Assembly (NCBI GenBank): GCA_905216145.1
Contig: CAJMST010000010.1
Location: forward strand, 1-64,000
Direction: 5' to 3'
Length of the DNA: 64,000 nucleotides
Source: an uncultured bacterium
GTDB taxonomy: Bacteria > Actinomycetota > Coriobacteriia > Coriobacteriales > Coriobacteriaceae
Made by a program: the position numbers and the translations under genes. The notes under the pieces were generated by a model. That model was not told the DNA's origin. It ran no database searches and worked only from the letters and a program-made list of their open reading frames with translations. This document shows positions 16,902 through 25,197 of the stretch, piece by piece. Positions within the stretch are counted from its first letter, which is position 1; each line of letters starts with the position of its first letter.

Positions 16902-17783
16902 CTACACCTTCTCGGGGACGTACTTGCCCAAGAGGCCGGCAGGCTTGACGAGCAGGACGATGATCAGAACACCAAAGACGATGGAGTTGGCAAGGCTCGT
17001 GGAAATGTAGGCCTGCGCCATCGCCTCGATGATGCCGATGAGAATGCCACCGACAAAGGCGCCGGGGATGGAGCCGATGCCACCGAAGACGGCGGCGTCG
17101 AAGGCCTTGATGCCAGGCATGGCACCCGTCGTGGGCTGCAGCACCGGCGAGTAGGAGCACAGGAGCACGCCGGCGATGGCGGCAAGGGCGGAGCCGATGG
17201 CAAACGTCATCGAGATGGTGCGGTTGACGTTGATGCCCATGAGCTGAGCGGCGGCCTTGTCCTCGGACACGGCGCGCATGGCCTTGCCCATCTTGGTCTT
17301 ACCTGTAAAGAACATCAGGCCGGCCATGATAACCAGGCAGGCGACGATGGTGACGAGCGAGACGGCGCTTACGTTGAACTTGGCCAAGAACTCCGGCACC
17401 TGGAAGGTGACGAGCGAAGTGAAGTTCTTGGGCGTGGCGCCCCACAGAAGCTGCGCGGCATTCTGCAGGAAGTAGGACACGCCGATAGCCGTGATCAGAA
17501 CGGCCAGCGGGCCCGCCTGGCGCAGCGGTTTGTATGCCAGACCCTCGATGAGGACACCGAGAACGGTACAGACCACACAAGAGAGAATTACAGATGCCCA
17601 GCCCGGGAGGCCGAGATACGACGTGGCACAGAACGAGACATAGGCACCGACCATGATGACGTCGCCGTGAGCGAAGTTCAGCATCTTGGCGATACCGTAG
17701 ACCATGGTGTAGCCCAACGCGATGATGGCGTAGACGCTGCCCATGGACAGGCCGTTGACCAGGTATTGGATAAAGACCGTCAT
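16902..17783 (-). CDS. livH: branched-chain amino acid ABC permease LivH
   Basis: The 293-residue inner-membrane permease has the LivH N-terminus QYLVNGLSMGSVYAIIALG followed by MVYGIAKMLNFAHGD, and the loop AMRAVSEDKAAAQLMGIN. Start: the ATG at 17783 lies nine bases after AAGGGGG. The frame is open 93 bases upstream but without family similarity. It is separated from livK by 139 bases that contain hairpins, which should lower its expression relative to the binding protein. Confidence 0.93.
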   Translation of the reverse strand: MTVFIQYLVNGLSMGSVYAIIALGYTMVYGIAKMLNFAHGDVIMVGAYVSFCATSYLGLPGWASVILSCVVCTVLGVLIEGLAYKPLRQAGPLAVLITAIGVSYFLQNAAQLLWGATPKNFTSLVTFQVPEFLAKFNVSAVSLVTIVACLVIMAGLMFFTGKTKMGKAMRAVSEDKAAAQLMGINVNRTISMTFAIGSALAAIAGVLLCSYSPVLQPTTGAMPGIKAFDAAVFGGIGSIPGAFVGGILIGIIEAMAQAYISTSLANSIVFGVLIIVLLVKPAGLLGKYVPEKV

Positions 17784-17830
17784 GTTCCACATCCCCCTTT
17801 CGAATAGGTTTCCAGTTGATGTATGAAACA

Positions 17831-17893
17831 GGGACGTTACATCGTCCCTAGATACCAAGCAAGCAGGGAAGGCCAAAACCTCCCCTGCTTGGG
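17831..17893 (-). terminator. attenuating hairpins between livK and livH
   Basis: Two stems are seen: GGGACG-TTACAT-CGTCCC (17831-17848) and an imperfect stem of about 12 bp (AAGCAGGGAAGG with CCTCCCCTGCTT, 17861-17890). No strong T run follows on the minus strand. Such hairpins after a binding-protein gene usually stabilise its mRNA and let only some transcripts continue into the permease genes. Confidence 0.5.
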
Positions 17894-17922
17894 ATCAAAA
17901 CCGCGCTATGTAAGGCGGCTAA

Positions 17923-19110
17923 TTAGGCCTGTACGTACTTGCCGTCGGTGATGACGTACGCCGTGGGCTCCTTCTGGACCTGACCCTTATCGTTCCAGGT
18001 GAGCTTGCCGGTCAGACCGTCAACGGTAATCTTGAGCATAGCCTTGGACAGCTTCTCGGCGGCCTCGGTCGGGTCGGCGTCGACACCAAGACCGGCCTCC
18101 TTGAGGGCCTCGGCCACCGCGTGCACGCCATCGTAGGCGTCGGCGGCAAACTGGTCGGGGGTATCGCCGTACTTATCCTTGTAAGCGTTGACGAAGTCGG
18201 CGTTCTTCTCGTCGTCGGCGGAGAACGGGGTCATGAGCAGCAGACCCTCGGCAAGAGAGGTATCGAAGCCCTCAACGCCCAGGATGCCGTCCATGCCATC
18301 GCAGCCCATCATCTTGACGTCGTAGCCCATGTCCTTGGCGTTCTTGAGCAGGACGGACGCCGGCGTGTAGTAGATTGGCGCAAAGATCATGGTAGCGCCG
18401 GCCTGCTTGGCCTTGGTCAGCTGGTTGGTAAAGCTCGTGGCAGAGTCGTCCTTAAAGGTCTCCTCGTCAACAATCTCGAGCTTGGACTCAGCGGCCTGGG
18501 CCTTAAAGGAATCTGCGATGCCCGAAGAATAGGCGTCGCCGGAGTTATAGAACAGCACGAACTTCTCGTCCGCATACTTCTGCGCCAGGAACTTGGCAGC
18601 GTTGACGCCCTGGTTGGGGTCGGTGAAGCAAACCTGGAAGACGCAATCCTTGCCGTCGGTGATGTCCTCGGAGGACGCGGACGGGGTGATCATGAACGTC
18701 TTGGGGTCGTTACCGCACTCGGCGGCAACGGCAACCGACGCACCCGTGGTGGTCGGACCGACGAGGGCCTGCATGCCCCAGTCGAGCAGGGTGTTGAAGG
18801 CGTTGACGGCCTTCTCGCCATCGGCCTGGTCATCCTCGGCCTTGCTGGCAAGCGGCAGCTCCTTGGTCGAGAAATCCTTGCAGCCGAGCTCGACACCCTG
18901 GGTAACGGACTTGCCGTAGGATGCGTTGGCGCCGGTCAGCGGGCCGATGGTGCCGATCTTAAACGAAGCGTCGCTCGAAGCGGAACCGCTGTCGCCGCCG
19001 TTGGAGGAGCAGCCAGCTAGAATGGACATCGCCCCCAGACCTGCTGCGCTCACGATAACGCTCCTGCGATTCATAACAGGGTTCAATGACTTACCGGTGA
19101 GGCTCGACAT
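17923..19110 (-). CDS. livK: branched-chain amino acid ABC binding lipoprotein LivK
   Basis: The 395-residue protein is a periplasmic-binding-type fold of the Leu/Ile/Val receptor group. It has a signal peptide with RR (MNRRSVIVSAAGLG) and the lipobox LAGC, then GTIGPLTGANASYGKSVTQG, typical of LivK. It would be anchored to the outer face of the membrane and deliver ligand to LivHM. The RR pair raises the possibility of Tat export. AGAGGAG six bases before the ATG at 19110 supports the longer start; a second ATG 12 codons on would also give a good signal peptide. A damaged second copy lies upstream at 19380-19495. Confidence 0.93.
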   Translation of the reverse strand: MSSLTGKSLNPVMNRRSVIVSAAGLGAMSILAGCSSNGGDSGSASSDASFKIGTIGPLTGANASYGKSVTQGVELGCKDFSTKELPLASKAEDDQADGEKAVNAFNTLLDWGMQALVGPTTTGASVAVAAECGNDPKTFMITPSASSEDITDGKDCVFQVCFTDPNQGVNAAKFLAQKYADEKFVLFYNSGDAYSSGIADSFKAQAAESKLEIVDEETFKDDSATSFTNQLTKAKQAGATMIFAPIYYTPASVLLKNAKDMGYDVKMMGCDGMDGILGVEGFDTSLAEGLLLMTPFSADDEKNADFVNAYKDKYGDTPDQFAADAYDGVHAVAEALKEAGLGVDADPTEAAEKLSKAMLKITVDGLTGKLTWNDKGQVQKEPTAYVITDGKYVQA

Positions 19111-19379
19111 GCGGCTCTCCTCTCAAATCTCGTCGGGTTTCGGTTGCCCGACAGGCCATCCTTCGCCGTGTTCGGCGTTCGCAAAATAGTAGACGCTTTA
19201 GTTAGGAAAAGTGGCGGTTATTTCGACTTTTCTTTGGATTTGTTCATTTATCCATATTTCTGCGCATTTCTATTACTTTATGCAGTAATGCCACTTTATT
19301 GTGTGAAAGTAATGTTTCCGTTCTGTTACAGGCGTCCTTGCCTTGCATAAAACGGCCCCACCGGTCTCGTTATATGCAC
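19111..19379 (-). promoter_or_regulatory. AT-rich upstream region of livK with a palindrome
   Basis: This region is much richer in A/T than its surroundings and has no gene. It contains a perfect palindrome ATTACT-TTATGC-AGTAAT (about 19271-19288), a candidate operator, and several possible -10 sequences on the minus strand. I cannot fix one promoter. The livK promoter and its regulation by amino-acid supply most likely lie here. Confidence 0.4.
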
Positions 19380-19495
19380 TTAGGCGGCGATGTACTTGCC
19401 GTCCTGGATCACATAAGCCGTAGCGGGCTTTTCGACCTGGCCCTCGTCATTCCACGCCGACGAGCGCCTGTATGCCCCAGTCGCACAGGGCAAAC
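19380..19495 (-). pseudogene. remnant of a second livK-like gene
   Basis: The minus strand encodes WNDEGQVEKPATAYVIQDG then KYIAA and a stop, closely matching the end of livK (WNDKGQVQKEPTAYVITDG, KYVQA). Directly before it, in another frame, is ALCDWGIQALVG, matching the internal livK segment LLDWGMQALVG. About 230 codons that separate these two in livK are missing, and the join is out of frame. This is a deleted paralogue, not a functional gene. Confidence 0.8.
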
Positions 19496-19631
19496 CTTAT
19501 GGCACAAACGTTGACAGTTTGTTACGGAAGTTCGTTTGTAGCGAGCATGTTTCCAATGTTTCCGCAGCGTTTCGGGGGTGCCGTTTTGTGCGACTCCTGT
19601 TGCCTGGCGAGCACGCGCCCTCGGTTCACGC

Positions 19632-19637
19632 TAGAAT
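19632..19637 (+). promoter_or_regulatory. candidate -10 of hom
   Basis: TAGAAT lies 55 bases before the hom ATG; no good -35 is at the right distance. TTGACA at 19511-19516 is a consensus -35, but the bases 17-18 further on are not a convincing -10. Confidence 0.3.
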
Positions 19638-19691
19638 GCACTCAACCTTTAAGCGGTTAATCCATCCATAAGATGCACGAAGGAGCTATCT

Positions 19692-21035
19692 ATGAGCGAA
19701 CCCCTGCGCACCGTGAACGTCGGCCTCATCGGTCTGGGAACCGTCGGCGGCGGCGTGGCCCGTCTGATCAAGAGCCACCACGATGAGTACCTGGCAGCCT
19801 ACGGCATCGACCTTAAGCTGACCCGCGCCTGCGCGCTTGCCTGGGAGCAGGCCGAGGCGGCAGGCATTGAGCGCGAGGCCTTTACGAGCGACTGGCATGA
19901 CGTCGTCACCGACCCCGCCGTCGATATCGTCGTCGAGCTCATCGGCGGCGAGCACCCCGCGACCGAGATCTTCACCACCGCCTTCGAGAACGGCAAGCAC
20001 GTCGTCTCTGCCAACAAGGCCCTGCTGGGCCGTCATGTCGAGACGCTCGCCGAGAAGGCGCGCGCGTGCGGCGTGCAGATTAAGTGCGAGGCCAGCTGCG
20101 GCGGTGGCATCCCCATCGTGAGCACGCTCGAGCACGACCTGGTGGGCAACAAGATCCTGACCATCGCCGGCATTCTCAACGGCACCACCAACTACATCCT
20201 GTCGCGCATGGACGCCGAGGGCGCCGATTACGCCGACGTGCTCGCCGACGCCCAGGCCAAGGGCTACACCGAGGCCGACCCGTCCGCCGACGTCGACGGC
20301 TTCGACGCCGCCAGCAAGACGGCCATCCTCGCCTCCATCGGCTTTGGCACCCGCGTGACCACCGATGATGTGTACCAGCAGGGTATCCGTACCATCGGCG
20401 CCGAGGACATTGCCCAGGCCCGCGAGCTCGGCTACACCATCAAGCTGCTGGGGATCGCACGCAACACCGACGCCGGCGTCGACGTCCGCGTGCATCCCAC
20501 GCTCATCCCGGCAGACCATATGCTCGCCAAGGTCAACGGCGCCATGAACGCCGTCTACGTGGTGGGAGACGCCGTGGGCGAAACCATGTTCTACGGTGCC
20601 GGCGCAGGCTCCTTCCCCACCGCGAGCGCCGTCGTGGGCGATATCCTGTCGCTCTCCGAGCAGATCAGCCGCGGCGTGGCTCCGCTGCCCGAGATTGAGC
20701 CCTATGGTCACAACCTCGCCTTTAAGTCCATGGACGAGCTCCAGACTAAGTACTATGTGCGCCTGAAGGTCGCCGACCGCGTGGGTGCCCCGTCCGAGAC
20801 GGTCGACATCTTTGCCAAGCACAACATCTCGATCTCGCTCATCAACCAGGTCGAGGACGGCAAGTCGGGCGCCAGCGATACTTGCTCGGTCATCTTCCTG
20901 ACGCACCGCGCGCTCGAGAAGGACGTCCAGGCTGCCGCCGCCGAGCTTGCCAGCGTCGACTGCGTTGCCGAGGTCGCCAACGTCCTGCGTATCGAGGACG
21001 TCGAGGCCTGGACCGAAGGTGTTATGGCCAACTAA
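19692..21035 (+). CDS. hom: homoserine dehydrogenase
   Basis: The 447-residue enzyme reduces aspartate semialdehyde to homoserine for threonine and methionine synthesis. Seen in order: a Rossmann start (GLIGLGTVGGGVARL), the segment VVSANKALLGRH, the catalytic block GGGIPIVSTLEHDLVGN with ILNGTTNYILSRM, EADPSADVDGFDAASK, and a C-terminal ACT domain (RLKVADRVGAP onward) for feedback control. AGGAG six bases before the ATG sets the start. It is followed by its own terminator. Confidence 0.96.
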   Translation: MSEPLRTVNVGLIGLGTVGGGVARLIKSHHDEYLAAYGIDLKLTRACALAWEQAEAAGIEREAFTSDWHDVVTDPAVDIVVELIGGEHPATEIFTTAFENGKHVVSANKALLGRHVETLAEKARACGVQIKCEASCGGGIPIVSTLEHDLVGNKILTIAGILNGTTNYILSRMDAEGADYADVLADAQAKGYTEADPSADVDGFDAASKTAILASIGFGTRVTTDDVYQQGIRTIGAEDIAQARELGYTIKLLGIARNTDAGVDVRVHPTLIPADHMLAKVNGAMNAVYVVGDAVGETMFYGAGAGSFPTASAVVGDILSLSEQISRGVAPLPEIEPYGHNLAFKSMDELQTKYYVRLKVADRVGAPSETVDIFAKHNISISLINQVEDGKSGASDTCSVIFLTHRALEKDVQAAAAELASVDCVAEVANVLRIEDVEAWTEGVMAN

Positions 21036-21067
21036 TCCAACGCTTGCCTAGCAATACACGCTTTGAG

Positions 21068-21100
21068 GGCTCCCGTCCGATGTGGGATGGGAGCCTTTTT
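21068..21100 (+). terminator. terminator of hom
   Basis: An 11-bp stem (GGCTCCCGTCC with GGATGGGAGCC, one wobble pair) is followed by TTTTTGTC, 33 bases after the hom stop. Confidence 0.85.
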
Positions 21101-21249
21101 GTCTCCTGCCCTAAGCACAACGACAGGGCACATTTGCGCGAGCCGCTCATCGGTAACGCGGGCTACCGTTCACCGATATGCAAACACGGCCGATTCCGGT
21201 TACGGCTACGCTGTGCTGCGAATGTCCGCCCGCGATGAGAGGAAATACC

Positions 21250-21999
21250 ATGTTGCTCGAGGGCAAGAAAGCAATCATCACCGGAGGCACGCGCGGTATC
21301 GGCTATGCCATCGCCTGCCGTTTTATCGAGGAGGGCGCCTCCGTCACTGTCTTTGGCTCGCGTCAAGAGACCGCCGATGCGGCCGTTGAGAAGCTGACAG
21401 CCGCCTATCCCGACGCCAAGGTCTGGGGCCGCTCCTGCGACCTCACCTCACTCGAAGCCGTGACCGAGGCCTTTACCCAGGCTGCATCCGACATGGGCGG
21501 CTTGGACACGGTCGTCAACAATGCCGGTATCTCCCAGCGTTCACCCCTCTTGGACTACACGGCCGAGGAGTTCGCAAAGGTCATGGACCTTAACGTCGTC
21601 GCCGTCTTTAATGGCCACCAGGCTGCCGCCAAGATCATGACCGAGGCCGGCCACGGCGGCACCATCACTACCACAAGCTCGATGGTCGCCAAGTACGGCC
21701 AGCCCTCCGGCGTCGGTTACCCCACGTCCAAGTTTGCCGTCAACGGTATGGTCCAGTCACTCTCGCGCGAGCTCGCCCCTATGGGTATTCGCGTCAACGC
21801 CGTTGCCCCTGGCGTGACTAAGACTGACATGGTCGCCAACCTGCCCGAAGAGGTCATCAAACCCATCATCGCCACTATCCCTCTCGGCCGCATGGGTGAG
21901 CCCGAGGACGTCGCCAACGCCTTCGTTTTCCTAGCGAGCGACATGTCCTCCTATGTCACGGGCGCCGTGCTCCCCGTCGACGGAGCCGCCCGCTCTTAA
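21250..21999 (+). CDS. short-chain dehydrogenase/reductase (FabG-like)
   Basis: The 249-residue classical SDR has TGGTRGIG (cofactor), VVNNAGIS, a catalytic Ser in TTTSSMVAKYG, and YPTSK with the Tyr and Lys. The C-terminus SSYVTGAVLPVDGA is typical. The substrate is open: 3-oxoacyl-ACP, a sugar or a hydroxysteroid are all possible. AGAGGA six bases before the ATG at 21250 fixes the start; 24 upstream in-frame codons lack SDR similarity. It appears monocistronic and is followed by the terminator-plus-palindrome element. Confidence 0.88.
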   Translation: MLLEGKKAIITGGTRGIGYAIACRFIEEGASVTVFGSRQETADAAVEKLTAAYPDAKVWGRSCDLTSLEAVTEAFTQAASDMGGLDTVVNNAGISQRSPLLDYTAEEFAKVMDLNVVAVFNGHQAAAKIMTEAGHGGTITTTSSMVAKYGQPSGVGYPTSKFAVNGMVQSLSRELAPMGIRVNAVAPGVTKTDMVANLPEEVIKPIIATIPLGRMGEPEDVANAFVFLASDMSSYVTGAVLPVDGAARS

Positions 22000-22008
22000 G
22001 GGACCACA

Positions 22009-22269
22009 AGCCTCAGCTCCCAGCCTCAACATAGTCCAACAAAGAAGGCGCGCCGTCTGCATCAACTGCAGGCAGCACGCCTTCTTCTGTTTGAAAGGGA
22101 AGCTGCGTCCCGGTATTTCAGCTCAGAACGGGACATGGTTTCCCCCCAGACCCCCTTGCGGAAACTGCGTCCCGTTTCGAACGCCGATTCTGGGATACCG
22201 TTTCCGCAACAGGTCTTTCGCAGAAACTACATCCCACTCTGGACGTCCATTACGGGACACAGTTTCCCG
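22009..22269 (+). repeat. intergenic element copy A: terminator plus three palindromic units
   Basis: After the SDR gene comes a terminator hairpin (stem 22043-22060 with 22068-22085, then TCTGTTT). It is followed by three imperfect palindromes of about 50 bases at 22097-22145, 22158-22207 and 22220-22269, with a period of 61-62 bases. Each unit has the form GGAAACTGCGTCCC...GGGACACGGTTTCC. A related copy with four units lies at 28812-29121. Within 22000-22461 there is otherwise only the promoter region of the FHA gene. Confidence 0.8.
22043..22092 (+). terminator. terminator of the SDR gene (in element A)
   Basis: An 18-bp GC-rich stem with a few wobble pairs and a loop of about 7 bases is followed by TCTGTTT, 43 bases after the SDR stop. 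Confidence 0.7.
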
Positions 22270-22374
22270 AAGGGCGGTTGAGCCATGCCATCCTGATCAA
22301 AACGCGACCGCATAGCACCCTAAGATAACCAGCTTTCATGCTGGAGCAAACGCATCAGGCGGCGCGACCGCTCG

Positions 22375-22403
22375 CCGACATGCAATTTGTTGCACAGTAA
22401 AAT
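22375..22403 (+). promoter_or_regulatory. candidate promoter of the FHA-SPFH operon
   Basis: CCGACA (22375-22380) and TAAAAT (22398-22403) are separated by exactly 17 bases. This predicts a 5' UTR of about 50 bases before the FHA start. An imperfect palindrome CCTTAT...ATAAGG lies just downstream. Confidence 0.4.
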
Positions 22404-22461
22404 CGGCTAGTGGCACCCTTATCCTTAATTTAGCGAATAAGGTCAAGGAAGGGAGAATGTC

Positions 22462-23394
22462 ATGCCAAGACGGCAAACACCGCTCGAGGTCATGTTCTCC
22501 CTGTTCAAGACTTCGTTTACCCTGAGCCATCGCGCACTTGCTGAACTGTTACTATCCGATCTGCCGTTAACAAATGGACAGCCTACCGCCCAAATGGCAC
22601 AGGACACCAGCTGGCTTTCGCGCACGATTGTGCACTCGCAGCCGGGCTCCCTAGAAGATCGCTACTTTGCCGACTGGTCCTGCGCATCGAATCAAATCCT
22701 GCACAAGCTACAGGAAAAAGGGTATTCGAACGCCGACATCTATACCATGATTGCGGCAGCGACTGACGCGATGGCTCAAGCGCTCAGTACCTGTGGGCGT
22801 AATGGGCTCCTTTACCGGAACGCCGTCTCGCGCCTCGTCAGCTACCAGCCAGACAAAGATTACAGGGCTCTTATCTCAATCGCGCTCGTTGTTTCGACCG
22901 CCTGTTGGTGCGATCCGGCCCGCGCTATCGCGTACATCCGGAACCGCTTTGAATTAGCAGAGAACGTCAGGTCGTTTACCCCCTCAAGCATTTCTTTCTG
23001 TCCATGCGATTTAAAACAAACAGGCACCGAACATGCGATCGGCCTTATCAGGATCGACAACGAACTCGTCGTCGGCGGCCCTTATGTCATTGAGCCTTCT
23101 GTCATGGGCTCCATCATCGGAGCGCTCGCACTCGAAGACAGCGCTGTCACCGATGTTGGGCTGGATGTCTCCGCCAGGCATCTCCGTATCTTCGCCGAGA
23201 ACAATGCTTGGTACGCACAAGATCTCGGTTCGACCAACGGCACGTATCTGATTCGAGCAGCCGATAACAGCGAACTTGACATCAGCTCCGGCGCACCCGC
23301 CCAGCTGTACCCCGGCGACATCCTGCGCCTGGGTCTCAGCACTACTTTTGCCGTCGTAGCAACGACGGCCATCCTAGCAAATCCGCATTACTAA
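22462..23394 (+). CDS. FHA domain protein
   Basis: The 310-residue protein has a C-terminal forkhead-associated domain: VSARHLRIFAENN (the Ser/His phosphothreonine-binding pair), DLGSTNGTYLI and LYPGDILRLG. FHA domains bind phosphothreonine. The N-terminal 200 residues are helical and unassigned, with no transmembrane segment. GGGAG six bases before the ATG sets the start. First gene of a five-gene set (22.5-27.3 kb) with lower GC than its surroundings; the SPFH gene follows after 19 bases. No Ser/Thr kinase is encoded nearby, so the binding partner is unknown. Confidence 0.85.
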   Translation: MPRRQTPLEVMFSLFKTSFTLSHRALAELLLSDLPLTNGQPTAQMAQDTSWLSRTIVHSQPGSLEDRYFADWSCASNQILHKLQEKGYSNADIYTMIAAATDAMAQALSTCGRNGLLYRNAVSRLVSYQPDKDYRALISIALVVSTACWCDPARAIAYIRNRFELAENVRSFTPSSISFCPCDLKQTGTEHAIGLIRIDNELVVGGPYVIEPSVMGSIIGALALEDSAVTDVGLDVSARHLRIFAENNAWYAQDLGSTNGTYLIRAADNSELDISSGAPAQLYPGDILRLGLSTTFAVVATTAILANPHY

Positions 23395-23413
23395 CCATGG
23401 AAGTAGGAGGACT

Positions 23414-24520
23414 ATGAGCATCACGGATGTCATCACATATGAGGGCAATAACCAAACTTTTATCTGGAAACACCCCTCAGAAGATTTCAATACAGGTTCG
23501 CAACTCATTGTCCACGAGACCCAAGAAGCAATTTTCTTCCTTAATGGACAGGCCCTGGATTCGTTTGGACCGGGCAGGCATGAACTTGAGACTCAAAATC
23601 TACCGCTACTGAACGGCATTTCGAAGATAACAACCGGTGGCGTCAGCCCCTTTCACTCAGAGATCTACTTCGTTAACCTCATCGAGCAGATGGGCATCCG
23701 CTGGGGAACCAATTCCAAGATTCAGTTCATGGAACCGACTTATGGATTTCCGCTTTCGCTCGGGGCATCAGGAGAGATGGCTCTTGCTGTAAAAGAGCCC
23801 CGCAGGCTTCTTCTCAAACTTGTTGGAACCGAAGCCTTGCTCTCCCAGGACAAGTTGATCAGTTATTTCAAAGCTTTCCTGCAAACTCGCATAAAAACTC
23901 ATCTTGCACAAGTAATTACCGAACAAAAACTCTCCATTTTCGAACTTGATACACACCTGGAAGAGTTATCTGGCTCGCTTAAGAACAAGCTGCTTCCCGA
24001 CTTTGCCGCATACGGTCTCTCGTTAACGCAAATGCTGGTCACCGCCATCGTCAAGCCCGAAGGCGACCCGATATACGAGAAGTTTAAGGATCTCCATTTC
24101 AAGCAATATGCCGACGTACGCGAGGCGCAGATAAAGCAGCAAGTCAGCGTTATCGAACAAGAAACCGCGGCGCAGCGAACCGTAATCTCCGCAAAAGCAC
24201 GCGCAGAGAAACGGCAAATCGAAGGCTATACCTATCAACAGGAACGCAGCTTCGATGTTGCCGAAAAGATGGCCCAAAACGAAGCGGTTGGCGAATATGC
24301 AAACATGGGAATCGGCCTAGGCGTAATGGCCGGTGTTGGTGGGACCATGGGGTCAGTTATGACCGATGCACTCTCACAAGCGACCAGCACGTCCGCGACG
24401 CAGCCCATCCCAACGGATACCAATTCGCCGCAAAGTGCTGCAAAGTTCTGTTCCGAGTGTGGATATCGCTTCTCTGGAACCGAGAAGTTCTGTCCCGAGT
24501 GCGGAGCACGGAGGTCATAA
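23414..24520 (+). CDS. SPFH-domain protein with C-terminal zinc ribbon (YdjI-like)
   Basis: The 368-residue protein has an SPFH/band-7-like core (YEGNNQTFIWKHP, VHETQEAIFFLNGQ, TQMLVTAIVKPEGDP), a helical region, a glycine-rich hydrophobic stretch (GIGLGVMAGVGGTMGSV) and a double-CxxC zinc ribbon (CSECGYRF, FCPECGARR). This recalls B. subtilis YdjI and the misnamed 'virion core protein' family. Such proteins form membrane-associated scaffolds in envelope stress. TAGGAGG precedes the ATG by four bases. The stop overlaps the next start by one base. Confidence 0.85.
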   Translation: MSITDVITYEGNNQTFIWKHPSEDFNTGSQLIVHETQEAIFFLNGQALDSFGPGRHELETQNLPLLNGISKITTGGVSPFHSEIYFVNLIEQMGIRWGTNSKIQFMEPTYGFPLSLGASGEMALAVKEPRRLLLKLVGTEALLSQDKLISYFKAFLQTRIKTHLAQVITEQKLSIFELDTHLEELSGSLKNKLLPDFAAYGLSLTQMLVTAIVKPEGDPIYEKFKDLHFKQYADVREAQIKQQVSVIEQETAAQRTVISAKARAEKRQIEGYTYQQERSFDVAEKMAQNEAVGEYANMGIGLGVMAGVGGTMGSVMTDALSQATSTSATQPIPTDTNSPQSAAKFCSECGYRFSGTEKFCPECGARRS

Positions 24521-25185
24521 TGAAGAACACGCAGGCATATGTTGCAGCAACCCCCGTAGCCCTCTTCATAGTTATCGAAAGCGTGGCCGTACTTTTATTT
24601 GGACCCTCAACTACCTTTTGGATTGAGAGCGCATTCTCTTTGGTTGCGCTCTCCTTGTTGGTCGCAGTCCTCCTTCATGACCCCGTAAAGAAACTAAAGC
24701 TGCTTGGTATTTCCAAGACAGTTCTCATGGGGGCTTCATTTGCAATCCAGCTGACCCTAGTTCTTTTCGGAGCAGCGCTAAAGACCGATGCGTTGTCCGT
24801 TCTTTCGGGTTTCAGCATCCTTTTACTTGGCACGTCAGTAATTACGTTGTGTGCAGCAAATGCATCCGAGAGTCAAACCTCAGATGTCGAGGAACATGTC
24901 TCGACACTTACCAATTCAATGAAATCAAACAAAATCAAACTCGAACTGCTCCTAGAAGAAGCACCTAGCGATCTGAAACCGGCAATCGCAGACGTTCTGG
25001 AAACTATGCGCTACGCAAACCCCGTTTTAGATAAAACTGGAAACCGGCCCCTTTCAAATTTGATACCTATCGCTATCGAAAATCTCGACAAAGCGGTAAA
25101 AGCAAATTCGCTCCCCGACGCCCAAGATACTTGTAAGCAACTAAAAGCATATATCCGTCAGCAGGAAATCATAAATAAGCGCTAA
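24520..25185 (+). CDS. membrane protein of the SPFH operon, unknown family
   Basis: The 221-residue protein has four hydrophobic segments within residues 1-115, then a soluble helical tail of about 100 residues (SDLKPAIADVLETMRY, ENLDKAVKANSLPD). I do not recognise the family. GGAGG lies five bases before the ATG, which shares a base with the stop of the SPFH gene, so translation is coupled. Its position suggests that it docks the SPFH protein or is the membrane target of the set. Confidence 0.75.
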   Translation: MKNTQAYVAATPVALFIVIESVAVLLFGPSTTFWIESAFSLVALSLLVAVLLHDPVKKLKLLGISKTVLMGASFAIQLTLVLFGAALKTDALSVLSGFSILLLGTSVITLCAANASESQTSDVEEHVSTLTNSMKSNKIKLELLLEEAPSDLKPAIADVLETMRYANPVLDKTGNRPLSNLIPIAIENLDKAVKANSLPDAQDTCKQLKAYIRQQEIINKR

Positions 25186-25197
25186 AGGAAGCCGGGT

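Noticed and set aside
15531..17807. A 758-codon open frame on the plus strand across the liv genes
   Set aside because: Its composition (His, Asp, Gly, Arg) is that of a reverse reading of membrane-protein codons; the minus-strand livG-M-H genes explain the region.
19511..19540. Strong sigma-70 promoter at TTGACA before hom
   Set aside because: The -35 is consensus, but no acceptable -10 lies 16-18 bases downstream (GTTTGT/TTTGTA).
11566..21999. Bile-acid module from the BASS transporter and the SDR gene
   Set aside because: The genes are about 9 kb apart, face unrelated neighbours, and neither sequence shows substrate-specific residues I can tie to bile acids.
22097..22269. CRISPR array
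   Set aside because: The periodic units are themselves palindromes of about 50 bases with spacers of only about 12 bases, units diverge from one another, and no cas genes are near.
23414..24520. Prophage, from the 'virion core protein' family name
   Set aside because: That label is a historic misannotation of SPFH-zinc ribbon proteins. No capsid, tail, terminase or integrase genes are present.
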